Below are positions 1 to 7,809 of a DNA stretch of 12,998 nt, in pieces. The translations under genes and the position numbers were made by a program. The stretch spans positions 1 to 12,998 of the forward strand of contig SKLO01000296.1 of NCBI GenBank assembly GCA_007123195.1. The letters are read 5' to 3'. How positions within the stretch are numbered: position 1 is the first letter of the stretch; each line of letters opens with the position of its first letter. Under the pieces are notes generated by a model. That model was not told where the DNA came from and made no database searches. It was given only the letters and a program-made list of their open reading frames with translations. Source of the DNA: Verrucomicrobiales bacterium (GTDB taxonomy: Bacteria; Verrucomicrobiota; Verrucomicrobiia; Verrucomicrobiales; SKLO01).

Positions 1-63
1 CTGCTGAAAAACGGCCTGCTGTGGGCGGTCGGCAAGGAAGCCCAAATCAAGGACGAAGAGTAG
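1..63 (+). CDS. ThuA-like protein, C-terminal fragment (5' end outside window)
   Basis: The window opens inside a reading frame that ends at a TAG at 61-63. The 20 visible residues (LLKNGLLWAVGK, then an acidic tail) closely match the end of the complete ThuA-like gene just downstream (LLKNGVLWALGK). At the DNA level, positions 1-36 match 932-967 at roughly three quarters of positions. This is therefore most likely the last part of a tandem paralogue of that gene. Function is inferred only from this similarity. The true start and any signal peptide lie outside the window. Confidence 0.7.
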   Translation: MLKNGLLWAVGKEAQIKDEE

Positions 64-135
64 ACCCACCACGACCCGCCCAGGGGCGTTGATGTGGCTC
101 CGGCCGCCTCAGGTTCCGGGCGAGGGAACTAGAAA

Positions 136-181
136 GGCCCCGTTTCCTGGTTTTCCTGTAGGATGACCGGGCGACGGGGCC
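136..181 (+). terminator. Long imperfect hairpin between two ThuA-like genes (terminator or leader structure)
   Basis: An 8-bp perfect outer stem (136-143 with 174-181) encloses a 6-bp stem (146-151 with 166-171) and a 3-bp stem (154-156 with 161-163) around a TGTA loop, with matching small internal loops. Several non-Watson-Crick positions (148/169, 144/173, 152/165) are U-G in plus-strand RNA but would be A-C on the other strand, so the structure favours plus-strand RNA. The downstream sequence GCTTTCATT is only weakly U-rich. It may terminate the upstream paralogue or lie in the leader of the gene at 218. Confidence 0.5.
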
Positions 182-217
182 GCTTTCATTCACACCACAA
201 CCCATCTGCAGCCAATC

Positions 218-979
218 ATGTACACACCATCCATCCGATCCATGTTCGCCCTGACCGCGGCCTTCGCCCTGTCGGCCACCGCGGTCCATGCCGAGGACAC
301 CATCAAGGCACTTTACGTCACCGGCGGCGGCGCCCACGACTACGAGGGCCAGACGGTGATCATCACCGAAAGCCTCAAGACCCTGATCCCCCACATGGAG
401 GTCACCGTGTCCCAGGTGGAGAGCAACCGCAACGCCCCGGCCGAACACCCCGCCTTCGAAGGTGACGACTGGGCCGAAGGCTACGACATCGTCATCTACA
501 ACAAGTGCAACTCGGCCAACAGCAACCTGCCCGATCTGGTCGAGCGCATCGTCAAACCCCACCGCGAGGGATTGCCGGCGGTGGTGATCCATTGCACCAT
601 GCACTGCTTCCGTCCGGACGAGACCGGCAAGTGGAACGAGTTCGTCGGCGTTGAATCCACCCGCCACGAGCGCGGCGCCCCGGTGACGGTCACGATCACC
701 AAGCCGGACCATCCGGCGGTCAAGGATCTCCCGGAAACCTGGAGCTACGAGAAAGGCGAGCTGTATCAGGTGATCTCGGAAGCCGACAACGTGGTGCCAC
801 TGGCCCACGGCGTCTCCGGCGAGGAGGTCGAGCACACCCTGATCTGGACCAACACCTACGGCGAGGGCCGGGTGTTCGGCACCACCATCGGTCACGCCAA
901 CGAGACCATGCTCGAGGACGAGTTCCAGACCCTGTTGAAGAACGGAGTGCTTTGGGCGCTGGGCAAGTCGGAGGAGTGA
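218..979 (+). CDS. Secreted ThuA-like domain protein
   Basis: This 253-residue protein starts with a signal peptide: a short basic segment, a hydrophobic core (about residues 9-24) and a likely cleavage after VHA at residue 25. The mature part resembles the ThuA-like family (trehalose-utilisation type), which has a class I glutamine amidotransferase-like flavodoxin fold. Visible features are the first strand (KALYVTGGGAHDYEGQ, 30-45), a central HCTMHCFR segment (125-132), and a C-terminal block (215-231) with GHANETM. The biochemical role of the family is poorly defined; members are common in genomes rich in carbohydrate-degradation genes. The ATG at 218 gives a complete signal peptide; an in-frame ATG at 242 gives a shorter one that would also work. 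No Shine-Dalgarno sequence precedes either. It is the second of two tandem paralogues and is probably periplasmic or secreted. The family call is good; the substrate is unknown. Confidence 0.8.
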   Translation: MYTPSIRSMFALTAAFALSATAVHAEDTIKALYVTGGGAHDYEGQTVIITESLKTLIPHMEVTVSQVESNRNAPAEHPAFEGDDWAEGYDIVIYNKCNSANSNLPDLVERIVKPHREGLPAVVIHCTMHCFRPDETGKWNEFVGVESTRHERGAPVTVTITKPDHPAVKDLPETWSYEKGELYQVISEADNVVPLAHGVSGEEVEHTLIWTNTYGEGRVFGTTIGHANETMLEDEFQTLLKNGVLWALGKSEE

Positions 980-997
980 GACCGCAGGCGGAGACAA

Positions 998-1025
998 CGT
1001 CGACCATCGCCGGCGATGGTCGACG
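998..1025. other. 28-bp perfect palindrome downstream of the ThuA-like gene
   Basis: Positions 998-1025 read identically on both strands without a mismatch, centred on CCGG. As RNA this folds into a 12-bp stem with a 4-nt loop. It starts 19 nt after the ThuA-like stop codon. No T-run follows on either strand, so it is not a classical intrinsic terminator. It could be a Rho-linked 3'-end hairpin or a dimeric-protein site. The palindrome is certain; its role is not. Confidence 0.5.
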
Positions 1026-1078
1026 AGTCCCGTCATCCCCAGGCCATCGGCCAAACCCCCGCCAATCGCTCGAGTGAC

Positions 1079-1106
1079 GGGCGGGCGGCGCAGTCGCCGC
1101 CCGCCC
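1079..1106. terminator. Strong GC hairpin in the convergent ThuA/clpX spacer
   Basis: A perfect 12-bp all-G+C stem (1079-1090 with 1095-1106) closes on a CAGT tetraloop. It lies between the convergent ThuA-like gene and clpX. There is no good U-tract on either side. A weaker 6-bp hairpin (1141-1146 with 1153-1158) lies nearer clpX and, read on the minus strand, is followed after about 8 nt by a T-rich run. Together they may act as a two-way transcription end. The region 980-1265 shows no credible gene. Confidence 0.45.
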
Positions 1107-1265
1107 CCTCATGCTCAGCGGATGAAGAAAACCCCATGACGGGAACTCCAGCGTTCCCAGGCGCGAAGCTCTCTTCATGGCCTGTTCATGGCCACCCCAT
1201 TGTCCCGGCGGCGATGCCACCGCGCCCTCAGCCGCCGCTGCGGACGAGGACGGCGCAGGGAACGA

Positions 1266-2669
<1,404 letters not shown>

Positions 2670-2704
2670 GGCGCATTGTAACGGCGGATTCCGGAACTGA
2701 CCAA
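2670..2704 (-). promoter_or_regulatory. Candidate clpX promoter, possibly giving a leaderless mRNA
   Basis: On the minus strand TACAAT (2680-2675; five of six matches to the -10 consensus) lies only 5 nt before the clpX ATG, with a weak -35-like TTGGTC (2704-2699) at 18-bp spacing. A start about 6-7 nt after the -10 would fall on or next to the A of the ATG, leaving no leader. The absence of a Shine-Dalgarno sequence agrees with that. This is prediction from motif spacing only. Confidence 0.4.
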
Positions 2705-2738
2705 TCTTTCTTGAAGCTGCCCTGATCGTTTCGCCACG

Positions 2739-2811
2739 GGCGCCGGCGCGCCGTCAAGCCCCGCCGCACCACCGGTCCCGGTGGGGCCCGGCCGGTTCCC
2801 GGACGGGCCCC
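2739..2811. terminator. Hairpin cluster between the PNP gene and clpX
   Basis: The spacer between the minus-strand PNP stop and clpX holds three G+C-rich inverted repeats. The strongest is 2783-2811, with an 8-bp stem, one mismatch, four more pairs and a 3-nt loop. Next is 2769-2784, a 6-bp stem with a GTCC loop sharing its right edge with the first. The third is a 10-bp perfect palindrome at 2740-2749. The first two probably mark the 3' end of the leuD-to-PNP transcript, although no U-tract follows. This would insulate clpX, which has its own candidate promoter. Confidence 0.45.
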
Positions 2812-2833
2812 GGCCCTGCGGTGCATCGGCGCT

Positions 2834-3649
2834 TCACTGACCGCTGAAACCGCGCCTCACCAGTTCCAGGCCTGCGTCGACCGCGGCCGCGCCGGTTTCG
2901 AGCACCTCATGGTGCGACAGGCTGTCCCCTCCCAGACCGGCCGCCCAGTTGGTCAGGCACGACAGGCCGATCACCCGGACGCCCAGCGCCCGCGCCTGGA
3001 TGGCCTCGAGCACGGTCGACATGCCGACCGCATCGGCGCCCATCGTCCTCAGCATGCGCACTTCGGCCGGGGTTTCGTATTGCGGGCCGCGCACGCTGGC
3101 ATAGACACCCCGGTGGAGCACCACCCCGGCGGCCGCGGCCGCGGCGACGAACGCTTCCCTCCATGCCCGGTCCCATGTCACCGACATGTCGACAAACGCG
3201 GCCCCCTCCAGCGGCGACCGCCCGGTCAGGTTGAGATGGTCTTCGATCAGCATCCAGCCGCCCGGGGCGAACCCGGGGTTGAGGCTGCCGGCGGCGTTGG
3301 TCAGCAGCAGCGACTCGACCCCACAGGCAGCCATCAGCCGCACTCCGGCCGTGACCGCGGCCGCCGGGTGGCCTTCGTAAAGATGGACCCGCCCGAGCGC
3401 CAGCAGCACCCTCCGCCGTCCGATCTTGCCCCAGACAAACCGACCCGCATGACCCGCCACCCGCGACACCGGCAGGCCGGCGATATCGGCATAGGCGACC
3501 TTGCCGGCGGGCGACACAATCTGCTCCAGCGCGCCCAGGCCTGACCCGGCCACGATGCCCAGCTGCGGCTTGAATTCCACCAGCGCCGGCGGGACCGCAA
3601 TGCCGCCGGCCGCATCAGGCGGCCGGCTCGTTGTTGAATGGTCAGGCAT
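2834..3649 (-). CDS. punA: Purine nucleoside phosphorylase (trimeric PNP/MTAP family)
   Basis: The enzyme cleaves purine (deoxy)nucleosides with phosphate to the free base and (deoxy)ribose 1-phosphate in purine salvage. From the ATG at 3649 the 271-residue protein shows the family motifs in order: GSGLG (35-39, phosphate site), GRVHLYEG (86-93), TNAAGSLN (117-124), GPQYETPAE (188-196) with Tyr191-Glu192 at the positions of the aromatic-Glu pair of mammalian PNP, GMSTV (209-213), and CLTN with Asn234 at the base-binding Asn position. Glu plus Asn indicates 6-oxopurines (guanosine, inosine) rather than methylthioadenosine. The open frame extends to an ATG at 3730, but that would add 27 unconserved residues and overlap the upstream gene by about 50 nt. 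The 3649 start leaves a 29-nt gap, like the other operon junctions. It is the last gene of the operon and is followed by strong hairpins. Confidence 0.9.
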   Translation of the reverse strand: MPDHSTTSRPPDAAGGIAVPPALVEFKPQLGIVAGSGLGALEQIVSPAGKVAYADIAGLPVSRVAGHAGRFVWGKIGRRRVLLALGRVHLYEGHPAAAVTAGVRLMAACGVESLLLTNAAGSLNPGFAPGGWMLIEDHLNLTGRSPLEGAAFVDMSVTWDRAWREAFVAAAAAAGVVLHRGVYASVRGPQYETPAEVRMLRTMGADAVGMSTVLEAIQARALGVRVIGLSCLTNWAAGLGGDSLSHHEVLETGAAAVDAGLELVRRGFSGQ

Positions 3650-3678
3650 GAAGCATGGGCCGGGGGCCGGAAGGCGGC

Positions 3679-4026
3679 TCACTGCAGCACGCTGCAGATC
3701 AAGCCGGCGAAGCGGTCTGGCAGCGGCCATTCCTGGCCGACCACGAAGTCGGCCAGCAGATTCTGCAGCCAGTCGCGGTCGGCTCGGGCGTCGCGCACGC
3801 CAATCACCGCGCCGCCGTCGGGCAGCCGGCGGATTTCGTAGCGCAGGATCTCGATGGTGACCGACTCGCGTTCGCCGGCCGGCCTGACCACCACCACGAT
3901 CTGGCGGTTGACGGTGTCGATGCGCAGCGACTCCAGTTCACCATAGCGCTTGATCTTGCCACCGATGATCTGCTTGGCGGCGACATTGAGCGCGTGGTCC
4001 TTGGCTTGTTTGAACAGGTTCGACAT
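3679..4026 (-). CDS. Conserved-looking small protein of unknown function
   Basis: I do not recognise this 115-residue protein with confidence. It begins with an amphipathic, basic segment (SNLFKQAKDHALNVAAKQ, 2-19), then a stretch with alternating hydrophobic residues typical of beta strands (RYGELESLRIDTVNRQIVVV, 27-46, and ESVTIEILRYEIR, 54-66), and ends with a more helical portion rich in Trp and Leu (86-115). There is no signal peptide, clear transmembrane segment or Cys/His cluster, so it is probably cytoplasmic or peripherally membrane-bound. The gene sits 27 nt after panE and 29 nt before the PNP gene, same strand, so it is almost certainly co-transcribed. Codon use and G+C match its neighbours, and the competing antisense frames have less coherent translations. 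A role in either neighbouring pathway would be speculation. Confidence 0.7.
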   Translation of the reverse strand: MSNLFKQAKDHALNVAAKQIIGGKIKRYGELESLRIDTVNRQIVVVVRPAGERESVTIEILRYEIRRLPDGGAVIGVRDARADRDWLQNLLADFVVGQEWPLPDRFAGLICSVLQ

Positions 4027-4053
4027 GAGGTAGTGGGTGGTGGGTAGGGGCAG

Positions 4054-5058
4054 TTACCGGCCGGCGGCAGGCGCCGGTCTGGCCGGATCGCATAGCGGCA
4101 CCAGCAATTGATACAACATCTCCAGCCGGGGCGTGTCCACCCCAACCGCGCGCGCGCGCCTCAGGGGCTCGCCCCAGATCGACTCGACCTCAACCGGCCG
4201 CCCGTCGAGCCAGTCGATCAGGCTGGATGGCCGGTAGGCCTGCATCGCGTAAGTGCGTGTCACCTGTTCCTCGACCAGCGATTCCGGCAGCGGATGTCCG
4301 AGCGCGGTGGAGGCGGCGATGACCTCGCGCATCAGCTCGCGACACAGGGCCTCAAGCGTCGGCGCTGCCAGGATGGCGGCGGTGTCGATGCCACCGGCGG
4401 CGATCGAGAGGCCATTGAAGGGGATGTTCCAGACCAACTTGCGCCATTGCGCCGCCGCCAGCGAGGATTCCACCCGGCAGGGAATGCCGGCGGCCTGCAG
4501 CAGTTCCGCCAGGGCGGCGGCGCGGGCCCCCGAGGGACCGGAGAACTCGCCCATGCGGATCAGGCCCTCGGCGGTGTGGGCAATGAGGCCGGGCGCCAGA
4601 CGGTTGATGCAGACGAAGCACAACCCGCCCAGCACCCGCCCGCTGCCGAACCGTTGCGCCAGCAATTGGTCGCTGCCGAGCCCGTTCTGCAGTGTCAGCA
4701 GCACCGTGCGCTCGCCGACCAGCGGCTCCACCAGGCCGGGCATGGCGTCGTTGGCGGTGGTCTTGAGCCCGATGATGACCAGATCGCAACGGCCGATGTC
4801 CGCGGCGGACCGTGCCACGCGGACGTCTGGCAGGGCAAAGTCGCCGTCGCAGCTCTCGACCCTCAGCCCGTGCTGCCTGACATGCTGGTAATCGCCGCGC
4901 ATCAGGAAATGCACCTCATGCCCGGCCTGAGCCAGCCGCGCGCCATAATAACCGCCCAGCGCGCCGGCGCCGACCACCGCAATGCGCGGACGCCCGGGAA
5001 GCACGGTCGCACGCGCCTGCTCGTGCTCGGCGGTGTCGGACAGAGAAGGTTCGGTCAT
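4054..5058 (-). CDS. panE: 2-dehydropantoate 2-reductase (ketopantoate reductase)
   Basis: PanE reduces ketopantoate to pantoate with NADPH, the second step of pantothenate synthesis. The Rossmann motif GAGALGGYYG (30-39) follows a roughly 24-residue N-terminal extension that is probably unstructured. The family's LQNGLG segment is at 123-128. The conserved Lys region reads WRKLVWNIPFNGLS (205-218), with Lys207 the likely catalytic lysine, and SSLIDWLDGRPVEVES (278-293) carries the acidic residue (Glu290) corresponding to the essential Glu of the family. At 334 residues it is slightly longer than the usual 290-320, because of the N-terminal extension. It lies 21 nt after the GDP-fucose synthase gene. 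The ApbA/PanE family includes members of uncertain substrate, so ketopantoate is likely but not proven. The coaC and coaB genes of the same pathway are about 5 kb away. Confidence 0.88.
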   Translation of the reverse strand: MTEPSLSDTAEHEQARATVLPGRPRIAVVGAGALGGYYGARLAQAGHEVHFLMRGDYQHVRQHGLRVESCDGDFALPDVRVARSAADIGRCDLVIIGLKTTANDAMPGLVEPLVGERTVLLTLQNGLGSDQLLAQRFGSGRVLGGLCFVCINRLAPGLIAHTAEGLIRMGEFSGPSGARAAALAELLQAAGIPCRVESSLAAAQWRKLVWNIPFNGLSIAAGGIDTAAILAAPTLEALCRELMREVIAASTALGHPLPESLVEEQVTRTYAMQAYRPSSLIDWLDGRPVEVESIWGEPLRRARAVGVDTPRLEMLYQLLVPLCDPARPAPAAGR

Positions 5059-5079
5059 GCGGATCCGTCTTGCGATGCC

Positions 5080-6081
5080 TCAGTCGAGCCGCGCCCGGCC
5101 GGTCGACAGCCCGGTGAGAAAGTCCTCATACGCCGCCTTCAGGCCCTGCTCCAGGTCAATGCGCGGCTCCCATCCAATCGCTTTCATGCGACTGATATCG
5201 AGCAGCTTGCGAGGCGTGCCGTCAGGCTTGCCGGGGTCGGTCAACACGCGGCCCTCGTAGCCGGTCACCCGGGCGATCAAGTGCGCCAGTTGCAGGATCG
5301 TCAGGTCGCTGCCACTGCCGATGTTCACCCAGTCGTGCGGATCGTCGCAGCGCAGCAGCGCCAGGCAGCCACGGGCCAGATCGTCGACGTGCAGGAACTC
5401 GCGGCGCGGCGTGCCGCTGCCCCAGATGGTGACGCTTGACCGGCCCTCGACCCTGGCCTCGTGAAACCGCCGGATCAGCGCCGGGATCACGTGCGAGTTC
5501 TCGCCGTGGTAGTTGTCGCCCGGCCCGTAGAGGTTGGTGGGCATGGCCGAGTGATACACCACCCCGTGCTGCCTGCGGTAGGCCTGGCACAGTTTCAAGC
5601 CGGCGATCTTGGCCACTGCGTAGGGCTCGTTGGTGGGTTCAAGCGGGCCGCTCAACAGCGCGTCCTCGGTCATCGGCTGGGGCGCCAGGCGCGGGTAAAT
5701 GCAGGAACTGCCGAGAAACAGCAGCCGCTTGACCCCGCCGCGCCAGCTGGCGCGAATCACGTTGGCGGCAATCATGAGGTTGTCGTAGAGAAAGTCGGCC
5801 GGGTAGGTCGCGTTGGCGTGAATCCCGCCCACCCTGGCCGCGGCGATCACCACCATTTCCGGCTGACGGTCGCCGACGAACTGCTCGACCTGCTCCTGAC
5901 GGGTCAGGTCCACCTCGTCGCGCGCCGCCAGCAGCAGGCGGTCATAGCTGTCGATGCCCGAGGCTCCGGCCTCCTCGCGCAGCACCCGCACCAGGGCGGC
6001 CCCCACCATGCCGCGATGGCCGCAGATCCAGATCCGCGGCATGCCGCCGCTGAACCCGGCCACTGTGTGTCGATCGCTCAT
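5080..6081 (-). CDS. fcl: GDP-L-fucose synthase
   Basis: This NADPH-dependent epimerase/reductase converts GDP-4-keto-6-deoxy-mannose to GDP-L-fucose for surface polysaccharide or glycan synthesis. It is an extended short-chain dehydrogenase: nucleotide-binding GHRGMVG (21-27), SSCIYP (125-130) with the catalytic Ser, YAVAK (154-158) with the Tyr/Lys pair, PTNLYGPGDNYHGENSHVIP (181-200) typical of this enzyme rather than other epimerases, and WGSGTPRREFLHVDD in the C-terminal half. It has 333 residues from the ATG at 6081. An in-frame ATG at 6042 would remove 13 residues before the first strand and is also possible; neither has a Shine-Dalgarno sequence. The partner enzyme, GDP-mannose 4,6-dehydratase (gmd), usually adjacent, is not in this window. 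It lies 34 nt after leuD and 21 nt before panE. Confidence 0.93.
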   Translation of the reverse strand: MSDRHTVAGFSGGMPRIWICGHRGMVGAALVRVLREEAGASGIDSYDRLLLAARDEVDLTRQEQVEQFVGDRQPEMVVIAAARVGGIHANATYPADFLYDNLMIAANVIRASWRGGVKRLLFLGSSCIYPRLAPQPMTEDALLSGPLEPTNEPYAVAKIAGLKLCQAYRRQHGVVYHSAMPTNLYGPGDNYHGENSHVIPALIRRFHEARVEGRSSVTIWGSGTPRREFLHVDDLARGCLALLRCDDPHDWVNIGSGSDLTILQLAHLIARVTGYEGRVLTDPGKPDGTPRKLLDISRMKAIGWEPRIDLEQGLKAAYEDFLTGLSTGRARLD

Positions 6082-6115
6082 GCCGTGAAGCCTGGACCCG
6101 CCTGTCAGAGCCGGC

Positions 6116-6712
6116 TCAAACCAGCTTGAGGGCGCGGGCCCGTTGGTCGATCGCGTCGCCGTTCTCCAGCAGTTCGGCGATCGGATCCCAGCGACCGTTC
6201 AGCAGCGCGTCGCGAGCGCTCTCGGGCAGATGGAACGGGAACTGCCGGTCGCCATAAAACACCCGCTGCTGGTCGACGTCGATGTTGATCTCGATCGACG
6301 GGTCGTTGCCCACCGCCGCCGCCAGTTGCTCGATGTCCTCGGCCGCCGCCGCCACGCACGGGATGCCCAGGGTGACGCAGTTGCCGAAGAAGATCTCGGC
6401 GAAGCTCTCGGCGATGACCGCGCGGATGCCCCAGCGGTAAAGCGCCTGCGGCGCGTGCTCCCGCGAGCTGCCGCAGCCGAAGTTGCTGCCGGTCAAGAGC
6501 ACCGAGGCCCCGGCAAAGCGCGGCTCGTTCATCGGGTGCTCCTTCTCCGAGCCGTCGGCTTCAAAGCGCACGTCGTAGAACGCATACTCCCCCAGCCCGT
6601 CGAACGTGACGCACTTCATGAAACGCGCCGGAATGATCCGGTCGGTATCGATGTCGGACCCGGGCACCGCGACGCCGCGGCCGCGCACCTGCAACACTGG
6701 TTCAATCGCCAT
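6116..6712 (-). CDS. leuD: 3-isopropylmalate dehydratase small subunit
   Basis: LeuD is the swivel-domain subunit that pairs with the iron-sulfur subunit LeuC to isomerise 2-isopropylmalate to 3-isopropylmalate in leucine synthesis. The 198-residue product shows DIDTDRIIPARF (20-31) and the signature GSNFGCGSSREHAPQAL (75-91). The frame is open upstream to 6928, but the first 72 residues of that longer version are low-complexity and do not match the family, so the ATG at 6712 is preferred. leuC is not next to it in this window. leuD appears to be the first gene of the leuD-fcl-panE-unknown-PNP operon. A G+C-rich stretch with a near-palindrome lies just upstream. A close relative such as a homoaconitase-type small subunit cannot be excluded from sequence alone. 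Confidence 0.92.
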   Translation of the reverse strand: MAIEPVLQVRGRGVAVPGSDIDTDRIIPARFMKCVTFDGLGEYAFYDVRFEADGSEKEHPMNEPRFAGASVLLTGSNFGCGSSREHAPQALYRWGIRAVIAESFAEIFFGNCVTLGIPCVAAAAEDIEQLAAAVGNDPSIEINIDVDQQRVFYGDRQFPFHLPESARDALLNGRWDPIAELLENGDAIDQRARALKLV

Positions 6713-6753
6713 CGCCACCCATACGCCCGCCTGCCGGGAGTTGCAACTTCCGG
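6713..6753 (-). promoter_or_regulatory. Candidate leuD promoter with a near-palindrome
   Basis: A 20-bp inverted repeat (6734-6753, one non-matching pair, core GTTGCAAC) lies 22 bp upstream of the leuD ATG. Its centre contains TTGCAA (6741-6746), which could serve as a -35 element at exactly 17 bp from a weak -10-like TATGGG (6723-6718, minus strand). The -10 ends 5 nt before the ATG, the same spacing as at clpX. A repressor site overlapping the -35 is plausible. Evidence is motif spacing only. Confidence 0.3.
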
Positions 6754-7062
6754 GCTTTGACCTGCCGATCGTCCGGCATCCTCCCGCCGGCGTGCCCGCA
6801 TCCAGGGCCCATGGATGATCGTGTGGCTTGCCCGCGCCCGGGCTGGCGGCTTGGCCTGCCGTTGGCAACGGCAGCCAGGAATGTCCGCCTGCACTCTGGG
6901 CCAGCCCCGGTTCCCGGTTCGGGGGCAACGCTGCCCCGCCCCGGAAGGGTCGGCGGCCCGGCTGGCGGGGATTCGCAAACCTGCAGCGCCTGATTCCAGC
7001 CTGCAGGTGGTCGGGGCGACTGAGCGCTCCGGCCTGGCCGGGTGGCGATTCCTCGGCCGGCC
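6754..7062. other. Gene-free divergent spacer between leuD and the PH-domain gene
   Basis: This G+C-rich stretch separates genes transcribed away from each other. Frames are open across it on both strands, but their translations are rich in Pro, Gly, Ala and Arg, lack any family signature, and are continuations or shadows of neighbours. A hairpin (8-bp stem 6856-6863 with 6867-6874, GGC loop) is present without a T-run. I find no tRNA-like fold and no convincing leader peptide with a run of Leu codons. Confidence 0.5.
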
Positions 7063-7109
7063 GGAGGTTCTGACTTGTGTCACCGCCGGTTCATGCCATG
7101 GTGAGGGTC

Positions 7110-7610
7110 ATGGAAGAGAAAGTCGAATGGAAGGGATCCCCCTCCCAACTATTGAACCTCGGGGTCTTCATCGTGTGCATCCTGCTCGCAGCCGGCATCG
7201 GGTTTGCCGCCATCCATTGGGAAAACCCCCTGTTGTGGTTCGGCCTGCTGATCCCCGTGGTCTGGGGCGGCTGGCGCTATCTGACGGTGCGTTGCCGGAT
7301 CTACGAACTGACCAGCCAGCGCCTGCGCAAGTACGAGGGCGTGCTCAACCAGACCATCGACGAGCTGGAGCTTTACCGGGTCAAGGACTTCACCATGGAA
7401 CGCCCGTTCTGGTATCGCATGTTCGGCTTGTCCAACCTGATCCTGCAGACTTCCGACCGCAGCCATCCCGAGTTGACCATCAAGGCCGTGCGCGATGGCA
7501 AGAACCTGCGCGAAATCACGCGGCGCCAGGTGGAATACTGGCGCGACAAGAAGCGCGTGCGCGAGGTGGATTTCGACGGCGCCGGCGGCGAGTCCATGGA
7601 CATGATCTGA
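7110..7610 (+). CDS. Bacterial PH (bPH2)-domain membrane protein
   Basis: The 166-residue product begins MEEKVEWKGSPSQ, a typical opening for bacterial PH-domain proteins. It has two hydrophobic segments (about 16-36 and 40-59), then a beta-rich domain from CRIYELTSQRLRKYEGVLNQ (62-81) through LYRVKDFTMERPFWYRMFGL (88-107) to TIKAVRDGKNLREITRRQVE (123-142), matching the bacterial PH (YdbS/YdbT-like, bPH2) fold. It is likely an inner-membrane protein with a cytoplasmic PH domain; the role of such proteins is mostly unknown. Three starts are possible: GTG at 7077, which alone has a good GGAGG (7063-7067) 9 nt upstream, ATG at 7098 and ATG at 7110. I chose 7110 because the family-like sequence starts there, but the GTG has the better ribosome-binding site. 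It is followed by a hairpin over its stop codon. Confidence 0.82.
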   Translation: MEEKVEWKGSPSQLLNLGVFIVCILLAAGIGFAAIHWENPLLWFGLLIPVVWGGWRYLTVRCRIYELTSQRLRKYEGVLNQTIDELELYRVKDFTMERPFWYRMFGLSNLILQTSDRSHPELTIKAVRDGKNLREITRRQVEYWRDKKRVREVDFDGAGGESMDMI

Positions 7611-7642
7611 CGCCAGGCCCGCGGGGAAATGGCCGGCGTCAG
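7607..7642 (+). terminator. Hairpin overlapping the stop codon of the PH-domain gene
   Basis: An 8-bp perfect stem (7607-7614 with 7635-7642) continues, after a bulged A at 7615, into four more pairs (7616-7619 with 7631-7634) around an 11-nt loop. The stem includes the TGA stop. The sequence after it contains only a short TTT, so intrinsic termination would be weak. The ADP-ribosylglycohydrolase-like gene starts about 170 nt further on and may therefore have its own promoter. Confidence 0.4.
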
Positions 7643-7809
7643 CGGTTTGGGCAACTGGATGCAGGCCGGCGGGCGTTGCCTGCTTGGGTTGGAATTCCGG
7701 CCTTCATTCCGAATCGGCGGGCACACGCTGCCAGGTCGGGGGTGTCGGCATTGGGCGCCACTTCGTGCGCCGGATCTTGCCCAAGCCCAGAGAACGGGCC
7801 GCCGCTGCC

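Noticed and set aside
47..1054. A 335-codon minus-strand frame opposite the ThuA-like gene
   Set aside because: It is antisense to a gene with a signal peptide and family motifs; there is no coherent domain.
4108..5439. A 443-codon plus-strand frame across panE and the GDP-fucose synthase gene
   Set aside because: It is antisense to two genes with clear family motifs, and its translation is rich in Gln, Arg and Pro without any recognisable domain. Long antisense frames are expected at this G+C.
6853..6876. Hairpin in the leuD/PH spacer as a terminator
   Set aside because: The stem is real, but no U-tract follows on either strand, and the flanking genes are divergent, so no transcript end is expected there.
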